Positions 40,920-47,009 of a DNA stretch of 47,009 nucleotides are shown here, in pieces. Source of the DNA: Chitinophagaceae bacterium (GTDB lineage: Bacteria; Bacteroidota; Bacteroidia; Chitinophagales; Chitinophagaceae); NCBI GenBank assembly GCA_004173235.1, contig SEAC01000034.1:1-47009 (forward strand), read 5' to 3'. Below the pieces are notes generated by a model. It saw only the letters and a program-made list of their open reading frames with translations. It was not told where the DNA came from and made no database searches. Numbering within the stretch: the first letter of the stretch is position 1; every line of letters begins with the position of its first letter. The position numbers were made by a program, and so were the translations under genes.

Positions 40920-41942
40920 TCAGATACACCAGGTCTTCAGTCCATGCTCCGTAAATTGATAAGGCCGGTGCACGCCGCCGAATCGCTCCAGGTTTTTCAC
41001 AACGTTGTATTTGGTGTTGGCAGGGCAGTAGAAGATCATAAAACCACCACCTCCGGCGCCCGATATCTTGCCGCCTGTAGCTCCGGCCTTTTTTGCGGTT
41101 TCATAGATCTCCTCCATCAGCGGGTTGCTGATGCCGTCGGCCATCAGGCGCTTTTGCTGGTATCCATAATCGAGGATTTCGCCGAGCTGGTGAATGCGGC
41201 CCATCAACACGGCTTCCTTCATCATCAGCGCCTGTTGTTTCAGTTGGTGCATTGCTTCAATGGAACCTTCTTTCTTCGCAACCACGTTTTTTGATTGTTG
41301 CTCGATGATGCGCGCCGACTCGCGGCTAGTGGCCGTGTAGTAAAGAACGAGGTTATTCTCCAGTTCAAAGAGGTATTGCTGCTTGATGCGGAGCGGGTTC
41401 ACTATGACCTTGTCGCCTTCGAGGAATTCCATGAAATTGACGCCCCCGAATGTCGCCGCATATTGATCTTGCTTTCCGCCGGCCATCTTCAGTTCGTTGC
41501 GCTCGATGGCATACGCATAGTGGGCGATATCGTATTCGCCCAGCGGAAGGCGCAGCCATTCTGCAAAAGCACCGATGATCGCCACTACGAGCGTTGACGA
41601 AGTGCCGAGGCCCGAGCCCGCCGGTGCATCCACAAATGTGGAAAGCTTGAAGCCGCCGCGGATGCTGCCATAGTCGCGCTGCACCGCATTGTATACACCC
41701 TTCAGCAGATCGAGGTGACCATCGATGGGAAGCGATTGGGCGATGTCGTATTCGATGCGCTCGCAGCGGTCGTTCGTTTCGAGAATGATCTTCGGCTCTT
41801 CGATCGGTTCGATGGAGGCATGCGCATACAGGGAAATGGTTGCGTTGAGAATAGTGCCGCCATAGAGATCGCTGTAGGGACTGACATCGGTGCCGCCGCC
41901 GGCGAGGCCAATGCGAAGAGGGGCTTTACTGCGGTAGATCAT
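40920..41942 (-). CDS. hddA: D-glycero-alpha-D-manno-heptose-7-phosphate kinase (GHMP family)
   Basis: 340-aa GHMP kinase. PLRIGLAGGGTDVSPYSDLYGG marks the N terminus, PAGSGLGTSSTLVV (about 109-122) is the ATP-binding loop, and KISGAGGGGFMIFY near residue 305 is the third GHMP motif. The sugar-kinase subtype and its position beside gmhA and the HddC/GmhB fusion indicate heptose-7-phosphate kinase of the GDP-heptose route; L-fucokinase-like relatives are the main alternative. Start chosen at MIYRSKAPLRIG, the family N terminus; the open frame upstream is the heptamer array and spacer. Confidence 0.88.
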   Translation of the reverse strand: MIYRSKAPLRIGLAGGGTDVSPYSDLYGGTILNATISLYAHASIEPIEEPKIILETNDRCERIEYDIAQSLPIDGHLDLLKGVYNAVQRDYGSIRGGFKLSTFVDAPAGSGLGTSSTLVVAIIGAFAEWLRLPLGEYDIAHYAYAIERNELKMAGGKQDQYAATFGGVNFMEFLEGDKVIVNPLRIKQQYLFELENNLVLYYTATSRESARIIEQQSKNVVAKKEGSIEAMHQLKQQALMMKEAVLMGRIHQLGEILDYGYQQKRLMADGISNPLMEEIYETAKKAGATGGKISGAGGGGFMIFYCPANTKYNVVKNLERFGGVHRPYQFTEHGLKTWCI

Positions 41943-41977
41943 AAAAAGTAAAAAGTCAAATGTAAAAAGCCGAAAGC
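41943..41977 (+). repeat. Heptamer tandem array before hddA
   Basis: Five 7-base units (aaaaagt, aaaaagt, caaatgt, aaaaagc, cgaaagc) begin immediately upstream of the hddA ATG. A small hairpin AAAGCG-TTTGTT-CGCTTT (41973-41990) overlaps the last unit and the stop of the upstream glycosyltransferase gene. Confidence 0.75.
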
Positions 41978-41988
41978 GTTTGTTCGCT

Positions 41989-43119
41989 TTATTTCGTGCC
42001 GGCAAGCTCAAAAAGGGCCCGGGTAAGGTTATCCCAGCTATATTTCTTTTTCTCTTCGCGGAGTTGGGGAACGAAGAAAGCCTCTCCAAGCCGATAGCAT
42101 TCCGCGATCCCTTCGGCGATGGCTGCAGGTTCCGGCTCGGTTACAATACCGCATCTATGATCCGGCACGAGGTCGGGCAGGCCGCCCACGTTCGTTACCA
42201 GCATCGGACGCTCAAAATAATAGGCGAGGGGCGTCACACCGCTCTGCGTTGCGTTGCGGTAGGGCTGAATCACAAAGTCGCCGGCGCATAGGTAATAGCG
42301 TACTTCCGAATCCGGAATAAAGCGCGTGTGCAGTAGTACGCGGTCTTCGAGCCCTTTGCTGCGGATCAATTCCTGGTAAGGTGCTTCGTCTTCATAAAAC
42401 TCTCCTGCCACCAACAGTTTGATGCCGCTCGCACGCATGGCCGGTTCCGCCATCGCTTCCAGCAAAAGATCCAGCCCCTTGTATTTGCGAATGAATCCGA
42501 AAAAGAGAATGATCTTCTCATCGAGCGGAAGCCCGAGCTGCTGGCGGGCGGCGGTTTTGTCGATGGCGCTTCCAAATGAATCATAAAGAGGATGACGTAC
42601 CAGCTGCGCCGGTTTGGACGCTGCGAACTTTTTGAGGTCGGCCATCACCTTATCGCTCATGGTCACAAAGCCATCGATGGAAGGAAGAAAGTATTTCGTA
42701 AAGGGAACATCGAACGCGCGCTTTTCGTGTGGAACCACGTTGTCGGCGATGCAGATGATGCGCGTATGCTTGTTGCCCCGGGCAATGCGGAGGATCGTGC
42801 CCAACGCAGGACCCATGAAAGGCAACCAGTACCGCACCACGATCAGGTCGGGACGCTCGCGCCGGAGCCCATTGCCTACAGCTAGCCAGTTGAGCGGGTT
42901 CACCGAGTTGATGATGGAACGGATCTGCAACCCCGGAGGCGGGGGCTCGTCGCTGAATTGCGTTGTGCCGGGAAAGAGAAAGCCCGGGTATTGAAGCGAA
43001 AACGAAACCATCGAGCATTCGTGCCCTTCGCTGATAAATTGTTGCGCGAGTCGTTGGTTGAAGGTAGCCAGGCCACCGCGCAGCGGGTGCGCCGGACCCA
43101 TGATGATCACGCGCGCCAT
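41989..43119 (-). CDS. Glycosyltransferase family 4 protein
   Basis: 376-aa GT-B glycosyltransferase. The N terminus MARVIIMGPAHPLRGGLATFNQRLA contains the glycine-rich acceptor loop, DLIVVRYWLPFMGPALG follows, and the donor domain has ILFFGFIRKYKGLDLLLEA (about 205-223), VLLHTRFIPDSEVRYYLCAGDFVIQPYRNATQSGVTPLAY and the donor-binding E/G-rich region. It probably adds a hexose or heptose from a nucleotide sugar to the surface glycan. Its start codon overlaps the stop of the GT2 gene by one base, showing translational coupling. Confidence 0.9.
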   Translation of the reverse strand: MARVIIMGPAHPLRGGLATFNQRLAQQFISEGHECSMVSFSLQYPGFLFPGTTQFSDEPPPPGLQIRSIINSVNPLNWLAVGNGLRRERPDLIVVRYWLPFMGPALGTILRIARGNKHTRIICIADNVVPHEKRAFDVPFTKYFLPSIDGFVTMSDKVMADLKKFAASKPAQLVRHPLYDSFGSAIDKTAARQQLGLPLDEKIILFFGFIRKYKGLDLLLEAMAEPAMRASGIKLLVAGEFYEDEAPYQELIRSKGLEDRVLLHTRFIPDSEVRYYLCAGDFVIQPYRNATQSGVTPLAYYFERPMLVTNVGGLPDLVPDHRCGIVTEPEPAAIAEGIAECYRLGEAFFVPQLREEKKKYSWDNLTRALFELAGTK

Positions 43120-44063
43120 CAGATCCCCGTTTTTTCTTCGATAAGATACGAGTTGCGGCCGGGGGCGTTGCGGGCCACCAGTTCCGACACGAATCCTGCA
43201 AGGAAAAGTTGCAACCCCATGAGCACAAAAGCAAGTGCGAGGTAGAAGCCCGGCTTGTTCGTTAGCGGCGATTCGTTCGGGTTGGCAATCTTCCCGATAA
43301 TCAGCCACAAAGTTGTGATGAAGCCAAGCAGGAAAAACACGGTGCCCCAAAGCCCGAAGAAGTGCATCGGGCGTTTCGAAAACTTGCCTACGAATGAAAT
43401 AGAGAGCAGGTCGAGAAAGCCGTTGACAAAACGCTCCCATCCAAACTTCGTAACACCATATTTGCGCGCGCGGTGCTCCACGACTTTCTCGCCGATCTTG
43501 CGAAAGCCAGCCCACTTCGCCAGCACAGGAATGTAGCGGTGCATCTCGCCGTACACTTCAACGCTTTTTACCACCTTGCGCCGATAGGCCTTCAGGCCGC
43601 AGTTGAAATCGTGCAGGTGGATCTTCGACATGCGGCGCGTGGCTGCATTGAATAACTTGGAGGGAAGATTTTTTGTAAACTTGTTGTCATAGCGTTTTTT
43701 CTTCCAGCCGCTCACCAGGTCGAAGCCGTCTTCTTTGATCATGCGGTGCAGCTCGGGAATTTCGTCGGGCGAATCCTGCAGGTCGGCGTCCATCGTGATT
43801 ATCACATCGCCCCCGGCGGCTTTGAAGCCTTCATTCAGCGCTGCCGACTTCCCGTAGTTGCGCTGGAAGCGGATGCCCTTCAGCTGCGGGTTGCGGCTTC
43901 GGAGTTCCTGGATCACCTCCCACGAACGGTCGGTGCTTCCGTCGTCCACGAGGATCACTTCGTACGAATAACCATGCTCCGTGCACACGCGGTGGATCCA
44001 CTCCGTGAGCTCGGGCAGCGATTCGTCTTCGTTATATAGCGGTACGACAATGGAAAGGTCCAT
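43119..44063 (-). CDS. Membrane-bound glycosyltransferase family 2 protein
   Basis: 314-aa GT-A enzyme of the dolichol-phosphate mannosyltransferase/GtrB type. SIVVPLYNEDESLPELTEW and VDDGSTDRSWEV bind the nucleotide, and MDADLQDSPDEIPELHRMI contains the metal-binding DAD. Two hydrophobic helices at about residues 230-255 and 272-300 anchor it in the inner membrane. Members transfer a sugar from NDP-sugar to undecaprenyl phosphate. Gene order pyrC-like, DUF4199, GT2, GT4 on one strand with gaps of -1 to 6 nt indicates an operon. Confidence 0.93.
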   Translation of the reverse strand: MDLSIVVPLYNEDESLPELTEWIHRVCTEHGYSYEVILVDDGSTDRSWEVIQELRSRNPQLKGIRFQRNYGKSAALNEGFKAAGGDVIITMDADLQDSPDEIPELHRMIKEDGFDLVSGWKKKRYDNKFTKNLPSKLFNAATRRMSKIHLHDFNCGLKAYRRKVVKSVEVYGEMHRYIPVLAKWAGFRKIGEKVVEHRARKYGVTKFGWERFVNGFLDLLSISFVGKFSKRPMHFFGLWGTVFFLLGFITTLWLIIGKIANPNESPLTNKPGFYLALAFVLMGLQLFLAGFVSELVARNAPGRNSYLIEEKTGI

Positions 44064-44068
44064 GAGGA

Positions 44069-44572
44069 TCAGATCGTTTTTGTTTTGGGAGTAGCGATCG
44101 CCGCTGCGATGGCTGCAGAGATGGCGCCCAGGATGATGTGCAGGAAGATATAAATGGTAACGATGCGTTGAAGGAAGTGCGCATCCCAGTCCTGAACGGC
44201 TTTTGCCACGGCATCGTCATCCATCCCCGGGTCGCGCTTGTCTGCCGATTTGAGAAGCAGGTCGAGGAGCTGGTCTTTGTATTGCGGGAGAGCTTTGAAA
44301 AAGATCACAACGAACAACACCATGATTACGGTGATGACGGCCGCAATCCGGAAACCGAAAGCGAAGTTGTTGCCGAAGGTATTTGCAGGGTTTGCTTTGG
44401 CATGCTGAAACACATTGTACACGATGCCCACGATCATGGGAAGGCTGGCGGCCAGCAACACAACCCTGTTGAGTGCCTGGCCGTTGACGTGCAGCCAGCT
44501 GTGAATGGCTACCATCACCAATGCGATGAACAGCGCGGGACGTAAATGAGAATTCTTGCGGGTGACCTCCAT
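44069..44572 (-). CDS. DUF4199-family membrane protein
   Basis: 167-aa inner-membrane protein with four predicted helices: HLRPALFIALVMVAIHSWL, VVLLAASLPMIVGIVYNVF, AFGFRIAAVITVIMVLFVVIFF, and ITYFLHIILGAISAAIAAAIA-like C-terminal segment. Layout and length fit DUF4199, a Bacteroidota family of unknown function. It sits 5 nt from the GT2 gene and 6 nt from the dihydroorotase-like gene, hinting at a link to the membrane steps of glycan synthesis, but this is inference. Confidence 0.82.
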   Translation of the reverse strand: MEVTRKNSHLRPALFIALVMVAIHSWLHVNGQALNRVVLLAASLPMIVGIVYNVFQHAKANPANTFGNNFAFGFRIAAVITVIMVLFVVIFFKALPQYKDQLLDLLLKSADKRDPGMDDDAVAKAVQDWDAHFLQRIVTIYIFLHIILGAISAAIAAAIATPKTKTI

Positions 44573-44578
44573 ATGCAG

Positions 44579-45844
44579 TTAAAAAGTGCTCAAAAATACA
44601 CCCCCCTGCGCAATAATGCCGGCGATTCGTCCAGTTAAGGCTTTACCAAACAAAGGGCTGTTCTGCGACCGGCTCATATTGGTGCTTTTCGTAAGCGTGG
44701 TTTCACCTTGTTGCGTAAACAGAGTGAAGCTGCCCTGCGCACCTTCTTCTACCACCGAAGCAGGCAGCTTGAAGATGCGGCGGGCATTACCACCAAAGAG
44801 GCCCGCCAGTCGCGCTACGTTCAATTGCGGGGTGGCTGTGCAAACAGCGGCGAAGGAAGTTTGCAAACCGATAGCCCCGGCCCCGGCGGCTTCAAACTCC
44901 ACGATCTTGTGGTCGCTGTCTTGCGGCGAATGGTGAGATGCGATGCAGTCGATGGTTCCATCAAGCACGCCCGCTCTCAAGGCTTCGCGGTCCGCGCTCG
45001 TGCGCAGGGGAGGGGTGACCTTTAGGTTGGTATCGTAGCTACGCAGGTCGTCTTCCGTGAAAAGCAGGTGCCACGGCGTAACGGAGCAGGTTACCTGCAA
45101 CCCGTCGGCCTTTGCTGCACGCACGCGGGCAACGGAGCCGGCACAGGATAGTCCGGTGAGGTGCAAACGTGAGCCGGTGTAGCGCAGCAGCTCGATGTCG
45201 CGGGCCACCATCAGTTCCTCCGCCAATGCGGGCCGGCCCGGTAGGCCCAGCTGGGTCGATACGATGCCTTCGTGCATCAGGCCACCGGGATTGAAAGAAC
45301 GATCATCCGGAAGTTGTACGATGGGTACGTCGATGGCGAGCACGTACTGTAATGCCTTCAACAGCAAGCCGCCGGACTGCACGGGCTTCCACCCATCAGT
45401 GAAGGTGAGCGCCCCGCTGGCGTGCATGTCGTACAATTCTGCGAGTTCCTTACCCTCGGTGTTGCGCGTGATTGCACCCATGGGGTGGAGCCGCACAGGC
45501 AGCCCCGTGTTTTTTTGGGTGATGTATTCTACCGATGATTTGTTGTGCACGCAAGGCGATGTATTCGGTACCAATAAGACATCCGTATATCCACCTGCCG
45601 CCGCCGCCGCCGCGCCGGATTCGAGCGTTTCCCGATGCTCTTGTCCGGGATCGCAAAAATCGGCAAAGAGATCTACAAAGCCTGGGGCGATACAAAGTCC
45701 GGGAAGTTCAACAACCTGGTCTGCGTTGCCGCTTAAGGCACCAATGGAGTGGATGCGCCCGTCTTTCAATAGGAGGTCGGTGCAGGCATTGTGGTGCGGG
45801 GAAGCAGGATCGATGATCGTCACCTGCCGGAGGAGGATTTCCAT
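44579..45844 (-). CDS. Dihydroorotase-like pseudoenzyme
   Basis: 421-aa amidohydrolase-fold protein closest to type I dihydroorotase (PGFVDLFADFCDPG, RLHPMGAITRNTEGKELAE, LMHEGIVSTQLGLPG, and an IDCIASHHSPQDSDHK block). Against the active-enzyme motifs I know, the metal ligands are gone: HxH of PGFxDxHxH is F60/D62, the His of QHCED is L178, the His of HVCHxS is G231, and the catalytic Asp of ATDHAPH is H304 with the last His replaced by Q308. It is therefore unlikely to hydrolyse dihydroorotate. Inactive PyrC-prime proteins in other bacteria stabilise aspartate transcarbamoylase; a similar role is possible. Start set at MEILLRQVTIID. Confidence 0.85.
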   Translation of the reverse strand: MEILLRQVTIIDPASPHHNACTDLLLKDGRIHSIGALSGNADQVVELPGLCIAPGFVDLFADFCDPGQEHRETLESGAAAAAAGGYTDVLLVPNTSPCVHNKSSVEYITQKNTGLPVRLHPMGAITRNTEGKELAELYDMHASGALTFTDGWKPVQSGGLLLKALQYVLAIDVPIVQLPDDRSFNPGGLMHEGIVSTQLGLPGRPALAEELMVARDIELLRYTGSRLHLTGLSCAGSVARVRAAKADGLQVTCSVTPWHLLFTEDDLRSYDTNLKVTPPLRTSADREALRAGVLDGTIDCIASHHSPQDSDHKIVEFEAAGAGAIGLQTSFAAVCTATPQLNVARLAGLFGGNARRIFKLPASVVEEGAQGSFTLFTQQGETTLTKSTNMSRSQNSPLFGKALTGRIAGIIAQGGVFLSTF

Positions 45845-45926
45845 GGCGGGGCTAAGATAAGAAAACGCGCATTGGGCAATTGCAGGTTTCAAAAGCGCCC
45901 TGCGCGGCGGCACTGCACCGCGGTTG

Positions 45927-45957
45927 AAAAAAGAAACCCCGAGCGATGCTCAGGGTT
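45927..45957 (-). terminator. Intrinsic terminator of tRNA-Pro
   Basis: Minus-strand AACCCTGAGC-ATC-GCTCGGGGTT (all 10 pairs, one T-G) followed by TCTTTTTT, directly after the tRNA. Confidence 0.85.
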
Positions 45958-45960
45958 TTG

Positions 45961-46034
45961 TCGGGATGACTGGATTCGAACCAGCGGCCTCTTCGTCCCG
46001 AACGAAGCGCGCTACCGGGCTGCGCTACATCCCG
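45961..46034 (-). tRNA. tRNA-Pro (anticodon CGG)
   Basis: Minus-strand 74-nt tRNA with acceptor stem CGGGATG/CATCCCG, D arm TAGCGCAGCCCGGTAGCG, anticodon stem CTTCG/CGAAG with loop TTCGGGA (anticodon CGG, reads CCG), and T arm GCTGGTTCGAATCCAGT. CCA is not encoded. Confidence 0.97.
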
Positions 46035-46163
46035 TTGGGAGAGGTGCAAAATAAAGGAATTCGTTGCACTATTCCATTTTTTTGAAATCGAAAAATGGAA
46101 AAGGCATTTGGGTCAGTCTCCCTGCTAAACGATCAGTAAGACGTCGATTTAATTTCCAGTTTT

Positions 46164-46194
46164 AGAAGAAAGCCCGCGACATCGTGGCGGGCTT
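46164..46194 (-). terminator. Intrinsic terminator of the NTF2-like gene
   Basis: Minus-strand AAGCCCGC and GCGGGCTT enclose a 9-nt loop, followed by TCTTCT, starting 6 nt after the stop codon. Confidence 0.75.
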
Positions 46195-46199
46195 GCTGG

Positions 46200-46739
46200 T
46201 TAGTTCGCTGGAACCTTTTGGAGGAAGGTGCGGATCATGAATACCTTACCCTCACTGTTGAAATACCACAGCTCGTGGATGTTGAATTTTTCCACCTTTC
46301 CATCCGCATAGGTGTCTGTCTCGGAGCCCCAGATCGCCACCATCTGTTCGTCGGGGTGTTCGGTGGATTTGAATACCGTCCACGTAGCCACACTGCTTGC
46401 GGTTTTAGCGAACCGCGCACGAAAGTCTTTGATGGACCGGATAGCATCTTCTTTACCGGAGAACACTTTGCCATCCGATGTGTGCAACTGCAGGTTGTCG
46501 GTGAAGATGCTTTCGCTGCGCTCGATGGCATTGTCGTCGTAGTCTTTCCAGGCGTTGAGCACAACGATGCCATAGGCCGCATTGCCCGGGTGCAACTGCG
46601 TGGAGTAGGTGGCAACGTAGGGGAGTGCTGCCGCGGTGCTCACGGCGGGAAGGGCGGAACTTTTGCCGTTCTTGGATTTTTGCGCATGCAAGGTGAATGC
46701 TGCACCAAACAGGGCAGCGAGGATCATCAGCTTTTTCAT
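46200..46739 (-). CDS. Secreted NTF2/SnoaL-like protein
   Basis: 179-aa protein with signal peptide MKKLMILAALFGAAFTLHAQ. The mature part (NAWKDYDDNAIERSESIFTDNLQLHTSDGKVFSGKEDAIRSIKDFRARF ... IHELWYFNSEGKVFMIRTFLQKVP) has the cone-shaped NTF2-like pattern of DUF4440/SnoaL proteins, where a hydrophobic pocket binds a small molecule. No catalytic residue can be assigned, and function is unknown. No clear TAnnTTTG box is seen upstream; the region upstream (46740-47009) contains direct repeats. Confidence 0.78.
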   Translation of the reverse strand: MKKLMILAALFGAAFTLHAQKSKNGKSSALPAVSTAAALPYVATYSTQLHPGNAAYGIVVLNAWKDYDDNAIERSESIFTDNLQLHTSDGKVFSGKEDAIRSIKDFRARFAKTASSVATWTVFKSTEHPDEQMVAIWGSETDTYADGKVEKFNIHELWYFNSEGKVFMIRTFLQKVPAN

Positions 46740-46871
46740 GTCGAAAGGGTTTTGGATGAAAAAATGATGGTGTGTCGCAAAAGGCTCGCGGTCGGTGAAT
46801 CAGAAGGTTGTTCCAGTAAGGTACGATGAAAGCGACGGCCTCCCGCGGATGAGGTTGGGAGTCGTCGGTTT

Positions 46872-47009
46872 GAATCACTTCAGAGCTTTTATCGTTCGTC
46901 GGGTGGATGGCGCTCGAAGCGCCACGACCCTCCCGCCTCAAGCGGGATGCGCTACCGGGCATGAAAAAAGCCCCGAATCACTTCAGAGCTTTCATCGTTC
47001 GTCGGGTGG
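46872..47009. repeat. 35-bp direct repeat with 103-bp period, cut by window edge
   Basis: A 35-base segment at 46872-46906 recurs at 46975-47009 with one mismatch (TTTTATCG against TTTCATCG). The 68 bp between contain two short palindromes (GGCGCT-CGA-AGCGCC and CCCGC-CTCAA-GCGGG) and a stretch that resembles the D-arm side of the nearby tRNA-Pro (GCGCTACCGGGC). Whether the second copy continues into a tandem unit is beyond the window. Confidence 0.8.
46964..46992 (-). terminator. Probable terminator for a minus-strand gene to the right of the window
   Basis: On the minus strand AAAGCTCTGAA-GTGA-TTCGGGGCTTT forms 11 pairs (two T-G) followed by TTT. It would end transcription coming from beyond the right edge. 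Confidence 0.55.

Noticed and set aside
46905..46965. A tRNA gene on the minus strand near the right edge
   Set aside because: A D-arm-like and an anticodon-like hairpin are visible, but the acceptor stem and a proper 7-nt T-loop stem cannot be formed; kept only as a tRNA-like fragment in a repeat.

Overview
The window looks like a chromosomal segment from a fairly GC-rich member of the Bacteroidota, most probably the Chitinophagaceae or a close relative. The main evidence is: (i) many genes are preceded by the Bacteroidota -7 promoter box TAnnTTTG, twice with a TTTG -33 box 19-21 nt upstream, and Shine-Dalgarno sequences are weak or absent; (ii) several families typical of the phylum are present (PUR-alpha-like DUF3276, DUF4199, the alternative GlmU-like protein, CarboxypepD_reg/beta-barrel outer membrane proteins, a degenerate dihydroorotase). 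The family placement is inference. No phage, plasmid, CRISPR or transposase gene is visible.

Layout. 1-5.3 kb: tRNA-Leu, hscB-like co-chaperone, an AlaDH/saccharopine-dehydrogenase-like enzyme, trmN6, tsaD, a MacB/FtsX-type permease and the small SRP RNA. 5.3-11.1 kb: transaldolase-like protein, a small lipoprotein, then a histidine operon (hisG-hisD-hisC-hisB) preceded by a histidine-rich leader peptide and a transcription attenuator. 11.1-21.2 kb: msrA, mutS2 without an Smr domain, two tRNA-Ser genes, a LURP-one-like protein, a lipoprotein, an ABC exporter, DUF3276, pgi and a threonine aldolase. 21.4-26.5 kb: two tandem paralogous outer-membrane beta-barrel proteins. 26.6-30.1 kb: YajQ, L31 type B, GlmU-like protein, tpiA and a small membrane protein whose natural start codon appears mutated. 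30.1-35.5 kb: a KirBac-type channel and a small surface-glycan locus (two glycosyltransferases, a flippase, an FkbM methyltransferase). 35.6-38.9 kb: lepA with an internal in-frame loss of about 40 codons, a CYTH protein and a secreted protein of unknown function. 38.9-45.9 kb (minus strand): a GDP-heptose pathway (gmhA, hddA and an hddC-gmhB fusion), two glycosyltransferases, DUF4199 and a dihydroorotase pseudoenzyme. 46-47 kb: tRNA-Pro, an NTF2-like secreted protein and a direct repeat cut by the window edge.

How it works together. The heptose genes, glycosyltransferases, flippase and FkbM methyltransferase point to assembly and export of a surface glycan. The histidine genes look controlled by ribosome stalling in the leader peptide: an identical 8-nt segment sits at the leader stop codon and in the 3' arm of the terminator, so each can compete for the terminator 5' arm. 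A second theme is a set of intergenic tandem arrays with a constant 7-bp period but a different unit at each place; some form inverted pairs. No intergenic stretch in the window exceeds 300 bases.
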